Below, piece after piece: positions 11,954 through 23,002 of a stretch of 64,000 nucleotides of DNA. Below the pieces are notes generated by a model. It ran no database searches and was not told the DNA's origin. It was given only the letters and a program-made list of their open reading frames with translations. The position numbers and the translations under genes were made by a program. Each line of letters opens with the position of its first letter. The first letter of the stretch is position 1. The stretch is from Diadema setosum (Eukaryota; Echinodermata; Echinoidea; Diadematoida; Diadematidae), in the NCBI GenBank assembly GCA_033980235.1, contig CM067064.1, positions 32,019,170 through 32,083,169 on the forward strand, given 5' to 3'.

Positions 11954-14172
11954 TTACAGACCTGATTTCAGCCACAGATTTCGGTGAGTTTTTGACGTAA
12001 TTAAACAAAAAATCGCATACCGATTATTGAATGATTATCATAGATTACGATAATTCCTTGTATTTTAGTTTTTCATGATTAATAAAGATATTCATGAAGG
12101 AGTCGCACAACCACACTGAAAAATGACAACGTCTGCGAAGGAATACAGGTGCAGCCGCGTCGCTTCGCGACAGCGGCTGCGTGTAGTTACAGCGATCCCC
12201 ATAGTAGAACACGTAGGTTGCTTGTAAACAAGGGGGTCCTCGGCGCAGTTGACCAATCGTGAACACGTATTTCGATCACTTGTCTTGGTAAGCAACAAGG
12301 CTGTTTACGCGATGTTTCAGACGAATTTATGAATGAAAGTGAGTAGCATGACATCATGCCATGACCATACTTGGAATAAGCAGAGGTAGAGCTTTCTGTA
12401 GGTACCAAAATTAATGTGTCAGGGTTCAACGCAGAATATCTAAGACACGATCGCCAAAAGAACATTCATTTTCGCCGTAAGCGAAGGCGATTTGGTCTTT
12501 AGACGTAAGATTTCCCTTATGGAACAAACACAGTGTTACCGCAGTGTGTTCACATAGTTGACTATGTGTAAACAATGTGTTAACCATGTGGTCACAGTGT
12601 TGTCACAGTGTGGTATTTGAGATCACATAGTGTACCACATAATTGGCATACCGAACACAGAGTGGCACACATATACCACAGTGTGGTATAGTGTTACGAC
12701 AGTGTGTTCACATAGTTGACTATGTGTAAACAATGTGCTAACCATGTGGTCACAGCGTTGTCACGGTGTGAGATTTGAGACCACATAGTGTACCACATTA
12801 TTGGCATACTGAACACAGAGTGACAAACATATACCACAGTGTGGTATATATCGAACTATGTGTAAACCCTGTGTTCATAATGCTACCACAGTGTGGTATT
12901 TCAGTTTAAGTGTTTTACCACATAATCCCCACATAGATCACATACTGAACACACTGTGAATCATGTTTGACACAGTGTGGTATATTTTGAAGTATGTATA
13001 AACGCTATGTTGATAGTATTGTCACACTGTGGGATTTCAGATCATTCATTTACCATATAATCCACACAGACTTGGCATACCGGACACTGTGACTTGTGCT
13101 TACCACAGTGTGGTATATATTGAACTATGTGTAAACCCTGTGCTCGGTGTTGTCACTTTGTGGGTTTCGGATTATTCACCTGCATCATCTCCACATACTT
13201 GGCATACTGAACACACAGTGTGGTTTATTCATGTGTACTCCTGTGTCCATAATGTTGTTACACAATGGGATTTCATATCATTGATTTAATACTATAATAT
13301 CCACATACTAGATGTTTAATAAGGAAGAAACACTACATTTTTTAATTTTGAATAACTAAAAAATAATGAAAATTAACTTTCCTCAAATTTACACAGAAGG
13401 TAGCCGCTAAATACCGCACAATTTTGTTGTGTACTGTTTCAAAATATTGTTTCAAAATATTGCAGGGGACAGCATACAACAAAATTGTATGCCTGTATTA
13501 GCTACCTAATGTGTAAATTTGTGGAAAGTTATATTTTCTTGGGTTTTCAGTTATTCACAATCAAAAGCTCAAACTATTTTTTCAAACATCTAGTACTTTG
13601 ACACACAATGACTCATGTTTACCGCATTGTGGTGTATATTGAACTTTGCTTTAGTATTGTCAGTAGGGGATTTCAGATCTTGTACTACCACATGGCATGT
13701 TAATCCTTGTAAAACCAGGCTATTTCTGGTTTTGTTGGGGGGAGGAAGCATTTTACCAGTTTGATGAAAGGATTCAAATATTGTAGTTTATCAATAGATG
13801 TACATGTATGTATCAAATTAAAAGAATATACCTTATCACTACATGTACTCCCCAGAGATTTTTATCAAGTTTATAAAGCCACTTTTAACTGGTCTGATTA
13901 TGAAAGTAATAAACTAATAACTTAAAGCTGGACAATATACAACACCCTTTAAGTACACGGTAGTTGCAAATGTTATATACTTAGTCATTTTCCTAATTTC
14001 AGTTGAAACCTTTCAAATTTCAATTACTGGCATGGAACAACAGATTCATTTAATGTGAGAATATGACCTATACATAATTATCCAACCTTCAGATGAATAA
14101 ATCATGCACTTAGTGTTGTGTTAATACTGTTTAAGGATGCATAACATTAAAAACACTAGAAATGATATAACA

Positions 14173-14680
14173 CTAGGAGTATCTGTAGTTGTGGAAAGAG
14201 AACAAAAAGTGACATGTTATAACTTCCCTGTTTCTCTCATAAATCACATGCTTTCCTAAGATTTCACCAGGAGATATTGCATACAATCTACTAGTCACAC
14301 GTTTCACTACTCTGATGTGTACAGCATCAGCATGGCTCTCCCTGTCTCTATTCTTTACAAATGAGCCATCATGCTCTACATACTTAATGAGAGCAAAGGC
14401 ATCGCTATCATCTTCCGAAGCCACAAAACAGGGGCCGCGGAACGTTTTTCAGTGTGGGGGGGGGGGGGGGGGGGGGGGGGCTGCGGGACCGGGGGAGGTG
14501 GCAAGGTCAAGGTCAAGGTCAAGACCCCCCCCCCCCCCCCGACGGGAAGAATCTAAGGGCTGAATCTTTTGGAATTGAAATGCATGAGTGTTGTGAGCCC
14601 CCCCGCTTCCGCGGCCCCTGCAAAATAATGTACAAATGTCACTTCATTGCCTGTTACTTGTACATAATAATTCATTCTGG
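14173..14680 (-). pseudogene. outer-element coding relic, unrecognised protein
   Basis: The minus strand has an open 83-codon stretch (14173-14424) reading ...ASEDDSDAFALIKYVEHDG...SHADAVHIRVVKRVTSRLYAI... in a style typical of transposon-encoded proteins of invertebrates. Removing the MITE (14429-14620 plus one CAAAA copy) keeps the frame open upstream through NYYVQVTGNEVTFVHYFV. Removing the Academ-like insertion (14684-20612 plus one TAG) continues the same frame into 20613-20675, up to an acceptor-like AG at 20677-20676. So one exon was split twice. Function unknown. Confidence 0.55.
14429..14620. mobile_element. G-rich MITE with CAGGGGCCGCGGAA termini
   Basis: Inverted ends CAGGGGCCGCGGAA (14429) and TTCCGCGGCCCCTG (ending 14620) are flanked by CAAAA on both sides. 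The interior has a G run of over 20 and a C run, so several spurious poly-Gly/poly-Pro open frames arise. CAGGG-type termini are seen in hAT MITEs, but the 5-base duplication is short for hAT. Confidence 0.65.
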
Positions 14681-15469
14681 TAGTAGACCGGGGGCCCAGG
14701 AGGTTTATTCAACCGAAAAGCGGACAAGCAACTGACCTCATAGGAAGTTTACATGGACCCTGGACATCACAAAAATGCATTGCTGCCGGGTCTCATCGTT
14801 GGCCTTCCCGCCAAAATCACGCAATGTATGACGTCACTTCCGGTTGGCCCTTTTCCCAAATTTTTGAGACAGTTTGAGTTGAATGATCATTATTAAGATG
14901 TCAGTTTCGGCATCTAAGAGTATCCTAGATATATTTTCTTTGGTATCCAACTATTTTGGAGTATGTATTTACCATCTGTTTGCCCATTTTCTATGTGGTG
15001 ATGCTCCTGAGGGTGAATATAATCATGGCAATCATTGTCGACGTCGCTGTTTTAGAGAAAATGACACCTAGATTTTGATCACTTTCTAGAAGATAGTTGT
15101 TAATACTCTCTATAAATATCTCAATCTTGTCTAACGGTTGTAAAAATCTTTATCCACCCCTTCTTGTGATTTAAGATAAGTCTAGTCCGTTCAAATATTA
15201 AAAAGTATAACCCTTCTACCATTTAGGGTAGCGCCCTCTGTGGTCCGAACCTCTGCAACACAAAAACTAAACTTTGAAACAAAGCATTATTGGACACATG
15301 TTGCAGATTAATATTCGTATAATGCGCACAAAAATTGTACATCTCGTCAGAGTATTATAATGTTCTTCACTTAAAGCTTCTAGATAATTTATGAAAGAGA
15401 GTACAGGAACTAGGCAATATCTAAATCTTGTACATGGGCAAACAGTATTTGCATCATTACGACCAAGAG

Positions 15470-17988
15470 TCAAACTAAATTCGCAATATTTCGGGACACA
15501 GCCTTTAGAATGTCTTCATCATCACTGGCGCTTCCATCACTCTCATCGCTTTGCTCACTCCATGTCCCTTCGGATTCCTCATCGTCTCGGTTTGCATTAT
15601 CTGAAGGACTGAACGATGAGCCTTCGAGAGATGCGGGGACTACACTTCCTTGGTACCAGTCTGGTTCAAAGTGCTTCTGGGTAGATTTCCACCCATAGTC
15701 TACAAGACTGCCGCGCTGGCTCTCTTCCACATTGTGGCGACATACTGTGCTCTTGGATGTGATTTTTAAGTGTTGTGGCACAGAGAGGAAGAGAATTAGT
15801 AAATAGCAGATGATTTTTTATTCAGTCTTGCAAGGGGCAGTACCTTTGTCACCTCCACTGCTCATTCGCTTAAAGACATTGTATAATATCTGGCATCATT
15901 TATGTCCAATGTTGCAAAGCCATATAGTGGGCAGATGAAGAATGTGGCAGCTCGAATATCGACTTCCTCGTTTGAGAGAGACTGAAAACATTTGATGTGT
16001 GTTGCACTATTTTCCATCTTTTGATAGGGTTTTACTTTCCCTTTCCTCGAGAAACGTGAAGTGAAATCGCAACCTGTCAGGGAGACCAATATGTACATCG
16101 CTAATGTCAGGTTGCTTCTCTTCGAGGACTGCTGCAATTTTGAGACATCAACTTACCTTCTGTTATTGCCGGAACCAAAGTCTATAGTTATTTTTCCTTC
16201 ATCCGACCTGGCACAGTACAGCAAAATGATGAAGACGTCTGTGTCACTGGACCTCACGAAGATAATGCCCTCTTATTTGCATATTAGCTTCTTCATGATG
16301 GCCTTGCAAGTGTCTCGGCATATGTACAGTTGGTTGTTGGCATTCCTCAGTTCTACACAGCTTGTGCCATGAGAAACACACCACATTTTCTATCCAATAA
16401 CCTGTCCATACTGGGGCTTCCATTCCGATATCTTGCGAACTGTTCCTTGAATGAAGAACTCTTGGGTAAATCCTTGCCTCTATGGCGCTGAACCTGATCT
16501 GGCCCAGCAATGAAGAACTCATGTGAGGTAGAACATTGCAGGTTTCCCTCAGGACCTTTGATGAAGGGGGATTGGTATATTTTGTCTAGTATCAAGTGAA
16601 TTTCTTCTCCGCGACATGAGCAAACTTTCTTCAAGAGACCCTTGGCCATATGTTAAACTGCTGTGTTGTAGAATTGTCTCATGAATGATGATGCCTCCGT
16701 CAATCATTCTTGCTGAGATCACAGGAAAATTAATTTTGTTTCTTCGTTTTGCCGTTTAAAGAGACTATACAGTTCTGGTTGAGGTGAGGATTTAGCTTTT
16801 AAAGGGATGGTACAGTATTGGTGGAGCTGAGGATTTGGCTTTTTACTTTTTGCGAGATACCAAGAAATCATTTATGAAATAGTACAGAGCATGCCATTCT
16901 AAGAGGAATTGAAAGTTTATTTGATGAAAATCGGTTTTAGAATAGCTGAGACATCCAAAAACAAATTAAAAAAGCAATCATAATGATATGTGTGTCCCAC
17001 AATTTATTAGTATTACTCTGTTTTGGGCATCTCAGTAATTTCATGACCATCAAATAATTCATCAAATAAACGTTGAATTCCTCTTGGAATTACATACTCT
17101 TTCATATTTCAAAAGAGGACTCTCATTATCTCACCCCAAAATGTTAAAAACCTGAAGTTAGGTCTCAACCAAAACTGTATGAGCCCTTTAACATTTTGCG
17201 AGAGATTCAGAAACCACTCTGTGAGATGGCAAAGAGCATGCAATCCAAAGGGGAATCAAAGGTTTACTTGATGAAACTCGGGTTTGAAATGGCTGAGATA
17301 TCCAAAAACAAAGTGAAACAAAGAGATCCTAATAAAAGTCGTGGCCTGTCGCCTTTTATTACCACTTTTCTTTTTTTGGATAAATCAGCCATTTGAAAAC
17401 CAATTTTCATCAAATAAACGTTGAATCCTTTTTAAAATTACATGCTCTTTCATTTTTCATAAGAGGTTCCTCATTTTCTCACTTAGGAATGTTATAAACC
17501 TGAATTATCACCTCCACCAGTACTGTACAGTCCCTTTAAGCAGCCTTGTCAAAGCTGCTTTCTCAGTCTTCAGGGGTGTCTCCATTACTTGATGGGCCAG
17601 CGAAAGAGGTACTTTAGTGAGATGGTAGCTAAGAATGTGCTTAAGATCGATTGTATCACTTGATTCAGCTGCAACAGTCTCTGGCTCCCTCAGTTGCGTG
17701 TACTCTTTTTACTGCTGTTTTACACCTCTTTGCGTTTTCTGACACAAAGTTTAACATTTTGATTCTGGGAACTGTCTTCAGGAACCTGTAACTGTCAGCT
17801 GCACATTCACCTTGAAACTCAGTCCGTCTTTTCTGCCCTCGTTCGAGTGTTGTTAGGAGAAATTGCCTCGTTGTCTCACTTGTCTTTGAAGAAGCTCTCG
17901 TATCAAGTTTCGCACAAAGTTCACCCAGTGCAGCGTCTTCCTCTACGTCTTGAGACCTTTCACTGCTGTTATCGTTGGCAGATATCAC
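15470..17988 (-). pseudogene. XPG/FEN-like transposon protein, left-arm copy
   Basis: Minus-strand fragments in order: an N-terminal piece (17988-17665, ...ETTRQFLLTTLERGQKRRTEFQ...); DLKHILSYHLTKVPLSLAGPS near 17600; a frame interrupted by MITEs at 17535-16760; then MIDGGIIIHE near 16690; SPFIKGPEGNL...FFIAGPDQVQRHRG near 16550; HHEEANMQI and SDTDVFIILLYC near 16240-16280; GCDFTSRFSRKGK near 16060; and a C-terminal YGWKS..K.FEPDWYQG..VP block followed by a Ser/Asp/Glu-rich tail ending at 15470. EEA(D/N), SDTDV and GCD are acidic motifs expected of a PIN/XPG-type nuclease. The reading frame shifts several times, so the copy is dead. Confidence 0.55.
16760..17535. mobile_element. TTAA MITE that contains a second copy of its own family
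   Basis: The outer copy is flanked by TTAA (16756-16759, 17536-17539), with termini AGAGACTATACAGTTCTGG and complement of CTGTACAGTCCCTT. A related MITE (16803-17187) sits inside it, itself flanked by TTAA (16799-16802, 17188-17191), in the otherwise continuous family sequence GATTTAGCTTTTAACATTTTGCGAG. Other copies: 27977 onward, 29525-29746 and 53147-53528. TTAA duplications are used by piggyBac and Kolobok elements. Confidence 0.75.
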
Positions 17989-18479
17989 ATAGTTGCAACA
18001 TATCTAACCGCCTCGTCTGATGATTCAAAAATCTAGAGAGCAATGCCTTTTCAATTGCGGCGAAGTTGTATGGTGTGCCGTGTTCATATTCACCCTCAAT
18101 GGCACCGTTACAAATTTGACAGCATGCTGGAAATGTAGTCACTTGATCTTGATCAAATCAAATTTGCAACGTAAAAAAGCACCAACATGTTCTTTTTGTG
18201 GCATTTGGCCATTTCTCCAAATTTTGAGACAGATTCCATAGAAGCATCATCAATAACATGTCTGTATGATCATCTTAGAGTGTGCTAAATTATTAATTTT
18301 TGGTATCTCAATAGATAAGAGTATGGACAACCATATAATTATTCTTCTTTTTCTGTAATGGTACCATTGAGGGTGAATATGACCGAACTCGGCACATGAC
18401 GCTCGTGGCCGCAATGGAAAAGGCAAAAACACATACAATCCCTTTGTCTATGATGGTCCTTCTGAGCTCATCAATATCT

Positions 18480-19821
18480 CATCGAGGAACGTGGCCAGTG
18501 AGACAACGAGGCAATTTCTCCTAACAACACTTGAACGAGGGTAGAAAAGACGGACTGAGTTTCAAGATGAATGTGCAGCTGACAGTTACAGGTTCCTGAA
18601 GTCAGTTCCCAGAATCAAAATGTTAAACTTTGCCTCAGAAAGCGTAGAGATCTAAAACAGCAGTACACAGAGTGCACGCAGCTGAAGGAGCCAGAGACGT
18701 TCCTGATCGAAACCTGAATGTTCTATTTCACATGAACTCTTCATTACTGGGACAGATCAGGTTCAGCGCTATAGAGGCAAGGATTTACTCTAAGAGTTCT
18801 TCTGTCAAGGAACAGTTTGCAAGATATATCATGTAGGAACGGAGGAAAAACCAGTATGGACAAGTTATTGACCAGAAAATGTTGCATGTTTCCCATGGCA
18901 GAAGCTTTGTAGAATTGAGGAATGCCAACAACCAACTGTAAGCAGATATGCCGAGACACTTGCAAGGCCATCATGTAGAAGCTAATATGCAAATAAGAGG
19001 GCATTATCTTCGTTAGGTCCAGTGACACAGACGTCTTCATCATCTTGCTGTACTGTGCCAGGTTGGATGAAGGAAAAATAATTATACACTTTGGTTCGGG
19101 CAAAAACAGAAGGTAAGTTGATGTCTCAAAAATTGCAACAGTTCTCGAAGAGAAGCAACCTGACATCACCGATGCACAATCATATTGGTCTCCCCGACAG
19201 GTTGCGATTTCACTTCACGTTTCTCCAGGAAAGGGAAAGTAAAACCTTATCAAAAGATGGAAAATAGTGCAACACACATCAAATCTTTTCAGTCTCTCTC
19301 AAACGAGGAAGTAGATATTCGAGCTGCCACATTCTTCATCTGCCCACTGTGTGGCTTTGCAACATCGGACATAAATGATGCCAGATACTATACAATGTCT
19401 TTAAGCGAATGAGCAGTGGACATGACAAAGGTACTGCCCCTTGCAAGACTGAATAAAATCATCTGCTATTTACTAATTCTCTTCCTCTCTGTGCCACAAC
19501 ACTTAAAAATCACATCCGAAGAGCACAGTATGTCGCCAGAATGTGGAAGAGAGCCAGCACGGCAGTCTTGTACACTATGGGTGGAAATCTACCCAGAAGT
19601 ACTTTGAGCCAGACTGGTACCAAGGAAGTGCAGTCCCCGCATCTCTCGAAGGCTCATCGTTCAGTCCTTCAGATAATGCAAACCGAGACGATGAGGAATC
19701 CGAAGGGACATGGTGTGAGCAAAGTGATGAGAGTGATGAAAGCGATGAGAGTGATGGAAGCGTCAGTGATGCCGAAGACATTCTAAAGGCTGTGTCCCGA
19801 AATATTGCGAATTTAGTTTGA
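18480..19821 (+). pseudogene. XPG/FEN-like transposon protein, right-arm copy
   Basis: This is the mirror copy of the left-arm gene, on the plus strand: SETTRQFLLTTLERG near 18500, the segment corresponding to FFIAGPDQVQRHRG near 18760, HHVEANMQI near 18970, SDTDVFIILLYC near 19020, GCDFTSRFSRKGKVKPYQKM near 19200, then the YGWKSTQKYFEPDWYQG block and acidic tail ending at 19821. The MITE and MIDGG region of the left arm are missing. Several frameshifts and stops make it a pseudogene. Compared with the left arm it gives an independent reading of the same ancestral C-terminus. Confidence 0.55.
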
Positions 19822-21749
19822 CTCTTGGTCGTAATGATGCAAATACTGTTTGCCCATGTACAAGATTTAGATATTGCCTAGTTCCTGTACTCTCTTTCAT
19901 AAATTATCTAGAAGCTTTAAGTGAAGAACATTATAACATTTTGACGAGATATACATTTTTTTTTTGTGCGCATCATACGAACATTAATCTCCAACATGTG
20001 TCCAATAATGCTTTGTTTCAAAGTTTAGTTTTTGTGTTGCAAAGGTTCGGATCACAGAGGGCGCTACCCTAAATGGTAGAAGGGTTATACTTTTTAATGT
20101 TTGAACAGACTAGACTTATCTCAAATCACAAGAAGGGCTGGATATAGATTTTTACAACCGTTAGACAAGATTGAGATATTTATAGAGAGTATTAACAACT
20201 ATCTTTTAGAAAGTGATCGAAATCTAGGTGTCATTTTCTCTAAAACAGCGACGTCGACAATGATTGCTATCAATATATTTACCCTTAGGAGCATCACCAC
20301 ATAGAAAATGGGCAAACAGTTGGTAAATACATACTCCAAAATAGTTGGATACCAAATAAAATATATCTAGGACACTCTTAGATGCCGAAACTGACATCTT
20401 AATAATGATCATTCAACTCAAACTGTCTAAAAAAATTTGGGAAAAGGGCCAACCGGAAGTGACGTCATACATTGCGTGATTTTGGAGGGAAGGCCAACGA
20501 TGAGACCCGGCAGCAATGCATTTTTGTGATGTCTAGGGTCCATGTAAACTTCCTATGAGGTCAGTTGCTTGTCCGCTTTTCGGTTGAATAAACCTCCTGG
20601 GCCCCCGGTCTATAGTGTGCCGAGAATATTCAGTAGTATGGATACAAACTGTGTTTACAACTGTTTTCTTGTACACTTTAATTACAGAAAAATGTCACAG
20701 GATATTCTTGTGGGTTTTTTTTTTTTGTGACATGCTATACCACATGACTATCACAGGACAATACGACACACCAGTATCACACAGTAGTACCAACTGGAAT
20801 ATAAAAAAGCAAAAAACAAAACAAATGCATATTCCAGAATCTCATTAATAGGTGAGTTATGCTGCGAATCATGGCAATTGATTTAAGCAGTACTTAACCT
20901 GCCCTATACTCTTACAGTATTACCTATCAAGTGGGAGTGCTGAGGTACCGAATGTGATACTTCATGCGGTATTTCTGTGGTATTCCTGTGGTGACACTGT
21001 GGTATTCCTGTGGCAACACTGTGGTATTCCTGTGGTACAGACTTTGCATAGCTCATGAATATTTATAAAAAGCAACCTAAATTTGAGAAAATTCATAAAA
21101 TACTTCTAAATTCGAAGTATTTGTGATGGGATTTCCTTTAACTATTGTCTAATAATGTTATGTTATACCAATGTCATACATTTTGTTATGAAAAGGTAAT
21201 TTCATATTCAATAACAGTGTTATCTACTCAGTAACCGTGCCTTCATGCTTTACAAATATTGATACACCTGATGACTATATAGTATTTGATATATTTGATG
21301 ACTATGTGGTGACTACCACATTGTACTGTGGTGGACTATGTGGTGACTGCCACAGTGTGGTAGACTATGTGGTGAATACCATAGTGTGGAGGACTATGTG
21401 GTGATTACCACAGTGTGGTAGACTACGTGGTGAATACCATAGTGTGGTGGATTATGTGGTGACTACCACAGTGTAATGGACTATGTGGTCATAACCCTGT
21501 GGTCATAGTGTGTGACACTGTGGTTTAATTCACAGTGTTTTTAATATGTGTTTTGGACCATGTGGTAATGCTATGTTGCACAGTGTGGTGACGCTGTGTT
21601 TCACACTGTGGTAAATACACAGTGTTACCACATGTCCCAAAATCACATATTAAACACATGTGTTCGACACTGTGTTCGACACTGTGTGCCACACTGTGTT
21701 GCACACTGTGTTACATTGTGTGGTAAAACTGTGTTCTTTCCATAAGGGT

Positions 21750-22200
21750 TTGGCCAACATTTGAGATTGACATCCCACTTTTCTCTTCAAAATTCCACAT
21801 TTTGTAGGTTGTATTTTGAAATGTTGTTATCAGTCAGAAACTAGAAAATTTCCCCTACAACGTGATACCAAAATGTCAATTTGGTCCCTGAGGTAGGTCA
21901 TTTTTTGACCTTTTTCGGGCTGTAGCGCGAAATCACATTTGCCGAGAAGTTTCGGGTTTTGCCAGAGCGGGTCTCATATAGACGTACGGCAAATCAGCTC
22001 GTACACATTAGGTGACGTCGCTCAAATCCTATGTTTCTTGTAGCGAACGGAACTACGTGGTCATGGAAATTTGGGTGTTTTTCAATCTCAAAAACAGTTT
22101 GGGGGTAAAGTTACATCGTCTAAAAGATATCCAGTTTTGTTAACTAGCTTCTTAGCTTTCCGTAGATATCAAACTTGTCATATTTCTAGATTCTCTATAA
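21750..22200. other. intronic DNA, no feature recognised
   Basis: Flank of the outer transposon inside the RRP7A intron; no coding or repeat structure supported. Confidence 0.4.
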
Positions 22201-22228
22201 ATTTCTGCTTTAAGCACTGGGCGGGAAT

Positions 22229-22422
22229 TAGTCTAGTTCTGGACCCTTTTTATCGATTCTTTTTTCGCCGATTATACGCGTTAGGCCGAGTGATGGCGCG
22301 ATCCCGAGAACTGCACGACCGAGAAAAAAGGGTTGCGCAGTTCTCGGGATCGCGCCATCACTCGGCCTAACGCGTATAGTCGGCGAAAAAAGAATCGATA
22401 AAAAGGGTCCAGAACTAGACTA
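22229..22422. repeat. 86-bp-arm hairpin
   Basis: 22229-22314 and 22337-22422 are reverse complements with one mismatch seen (ATTATACG against CGTATAGT), around a 22-base loop. The stem starts TAGTCTAGTTCTGGACCC. It abuts a tRNA-like sequence at 22431-22494. It is either an inverted-duplicated MITE or a foldback SINE product. Confidence 0.9.
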
Positions 22423-22430
22423 GGAGAGAA

Positions 22431-22494
22431 TCAAACTCGGGTCCTCCGGTTGGGAGTCGGGAGTCTTATTAACTATGCCACAGCGTCCTCTGAT
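22431..22494 (-). ncRNA. tRNA-like sequence (Gly-CCC-like), SINE-type
   Basis: The minus strand reads GGACGCTGTGGCATAGTTAA (A-box-like), then an anticodon arm with loop CTCCCAA (CCC in the anticodon position), then a degenerate B box GAGTTTGATTC. Stem pairing is imperfect, so it is a tRNA-derived repeat or pseudogene rather than a functional tRNA. Confidence 0.4.
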
Positions 22495-22881
22495 GACGAT
22501 AATACAGATGGTACATTTTCTTAATGAGACTTTATTCTACATTATATGCAACAAATACCTTATATCATTTTTTCTAAATTGAGTAAATTGTATATGCCAT
22601 ATTATTTGGCCAGTCTAATCTTCTGTGAATTGGTACCTCTCAAGATTTTGCTGGTGGTTAAATTCGCGATCGTGGAGTACAGAAATGGACGGAGGCATGT
22701 ACATGTGTACGCTGCATTCATGTCAGGATCAGAGTTGAGGTAACAATATTTTAGCGCGTTTTGATAGTATTCAGAAATATCATCCGACTCACAAAATTCT
22801 CAAGATCAAAAATCCTGCAAAATATATGGCGTATACATTATTAATCCATTGCAAATGGGAGTTTCCTAAGGATGAACTCAC

Positions 22882-23002
22882 TCTTGTAACCCGTCGGTAC
22901 AGAGCTCTCTCCCTCTGGTGACAAGACAAATGTGTAGTGGTGCTTCAGAGCTTTTCTCAAGGACGATGCATGCTTGAAGACAACATAGGCCACTTTGAAA
23001 CC
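22882..23002 (-). CDS. RRP7A: RRP7A-like exon (end of the RNA-binding domain)
   Basis: The minus strand encodes GFKVAYVVFKHASSLRKALK, then HHYTFVLSPEGESSVPTGYK. RRP7 family members have a GFxVAYVVFxxxxxxxxAL segment, the last strand of the RNA-recognition-like domain, followed by a short loop to a KW motif. The acceptor is tttcttcccaag before GGT and the donor is AAGA followed by gtgagt. The 121-base exon starts in phase 0 and ends in phase 1. The next exon recognised is 1921-2018, which begins AA-TGG and completes Lys-Trp. Earlier exons (N-terminus and first part of the domain) should lie to the right on this strand but were not identified. The protein works in 40S ribosomal subunit assembly in the nucleolus. 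Confidence 0.85.

Larger units (their letters stand above)
10745..12190. mobile_element. foldback element with about 300-bp arms, multiply nested
   Basis: 10745-11047 is the reverse complement of 11362-12190 once insertions are removed. Shared landmarks are CGCAGACG near 10790 and 12130, the GATTTTTTGTTTAATTACG block, and CACTCTCGTA near 11030 and its complement at 11446. Arm 2 carries a 75-base hairpin (11370-11444) and a 447-bp TIR element (11507-11953), both absent from arm 1. The loop carries a third TIR element (11079-11322). The outer ends show GCAGCCGCTG near-palindromes. No coding sequence remains. Confidence 0.75.
14684..20612. mobile_element. palindromic 5.9 kb Academ-like transposon
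   Basis: Termini TAGACCGGGGGCCCAGGAGG are inverted (14684 and ending 20612) and flanked by a TAG duplication (14681-14683, 20613-20615). The inversion is not limited to the ends: the left arm (14684 to about 18240) and right arm (about 18240 to 20612) are near mirror images, both carrying the 3' part of the same gene pointing outward. The right arm lacks about 1.1 kb present on the left, most of it a MITE insertion. The gene encodes an XPG/FEN-like domain (see arm entries). A 3-bp duplication plus an XPG-like nuclease is the known signature of Academ transposons; the assignment is inference. Confidence 0.65.
12514..21748. mobile_element. outer 9.2 kb DNA transposon with CACAGTGTGG subterminal arrays
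   Basis: Both ends carry CCCTTATGGAA..AACACAG in inverted orientation (12514 onward; complement ending 21748), with TTT on each side as a possible target duplication. Inside each end are about 1 kb of degenerate ACCACAGTGTGGTA-type motifs (12525-13700 and 20930-21740), probably transposase-binding subterminal repeats. A minus-strand coding relic (14173-14680 plus 20613-20675) belongs to this element. It was split by the Academ-like element at 14684-20612, and also hit by a G-rich MITE at 14429-14620. The superfamily of the outer element was not recognised. Confidence 0.7.

Noticed and set aside
14315..14735. Gly- and Pro-rich open frames
   Set aside because: They read through the G and C runs of the MITE at 14429-14620.
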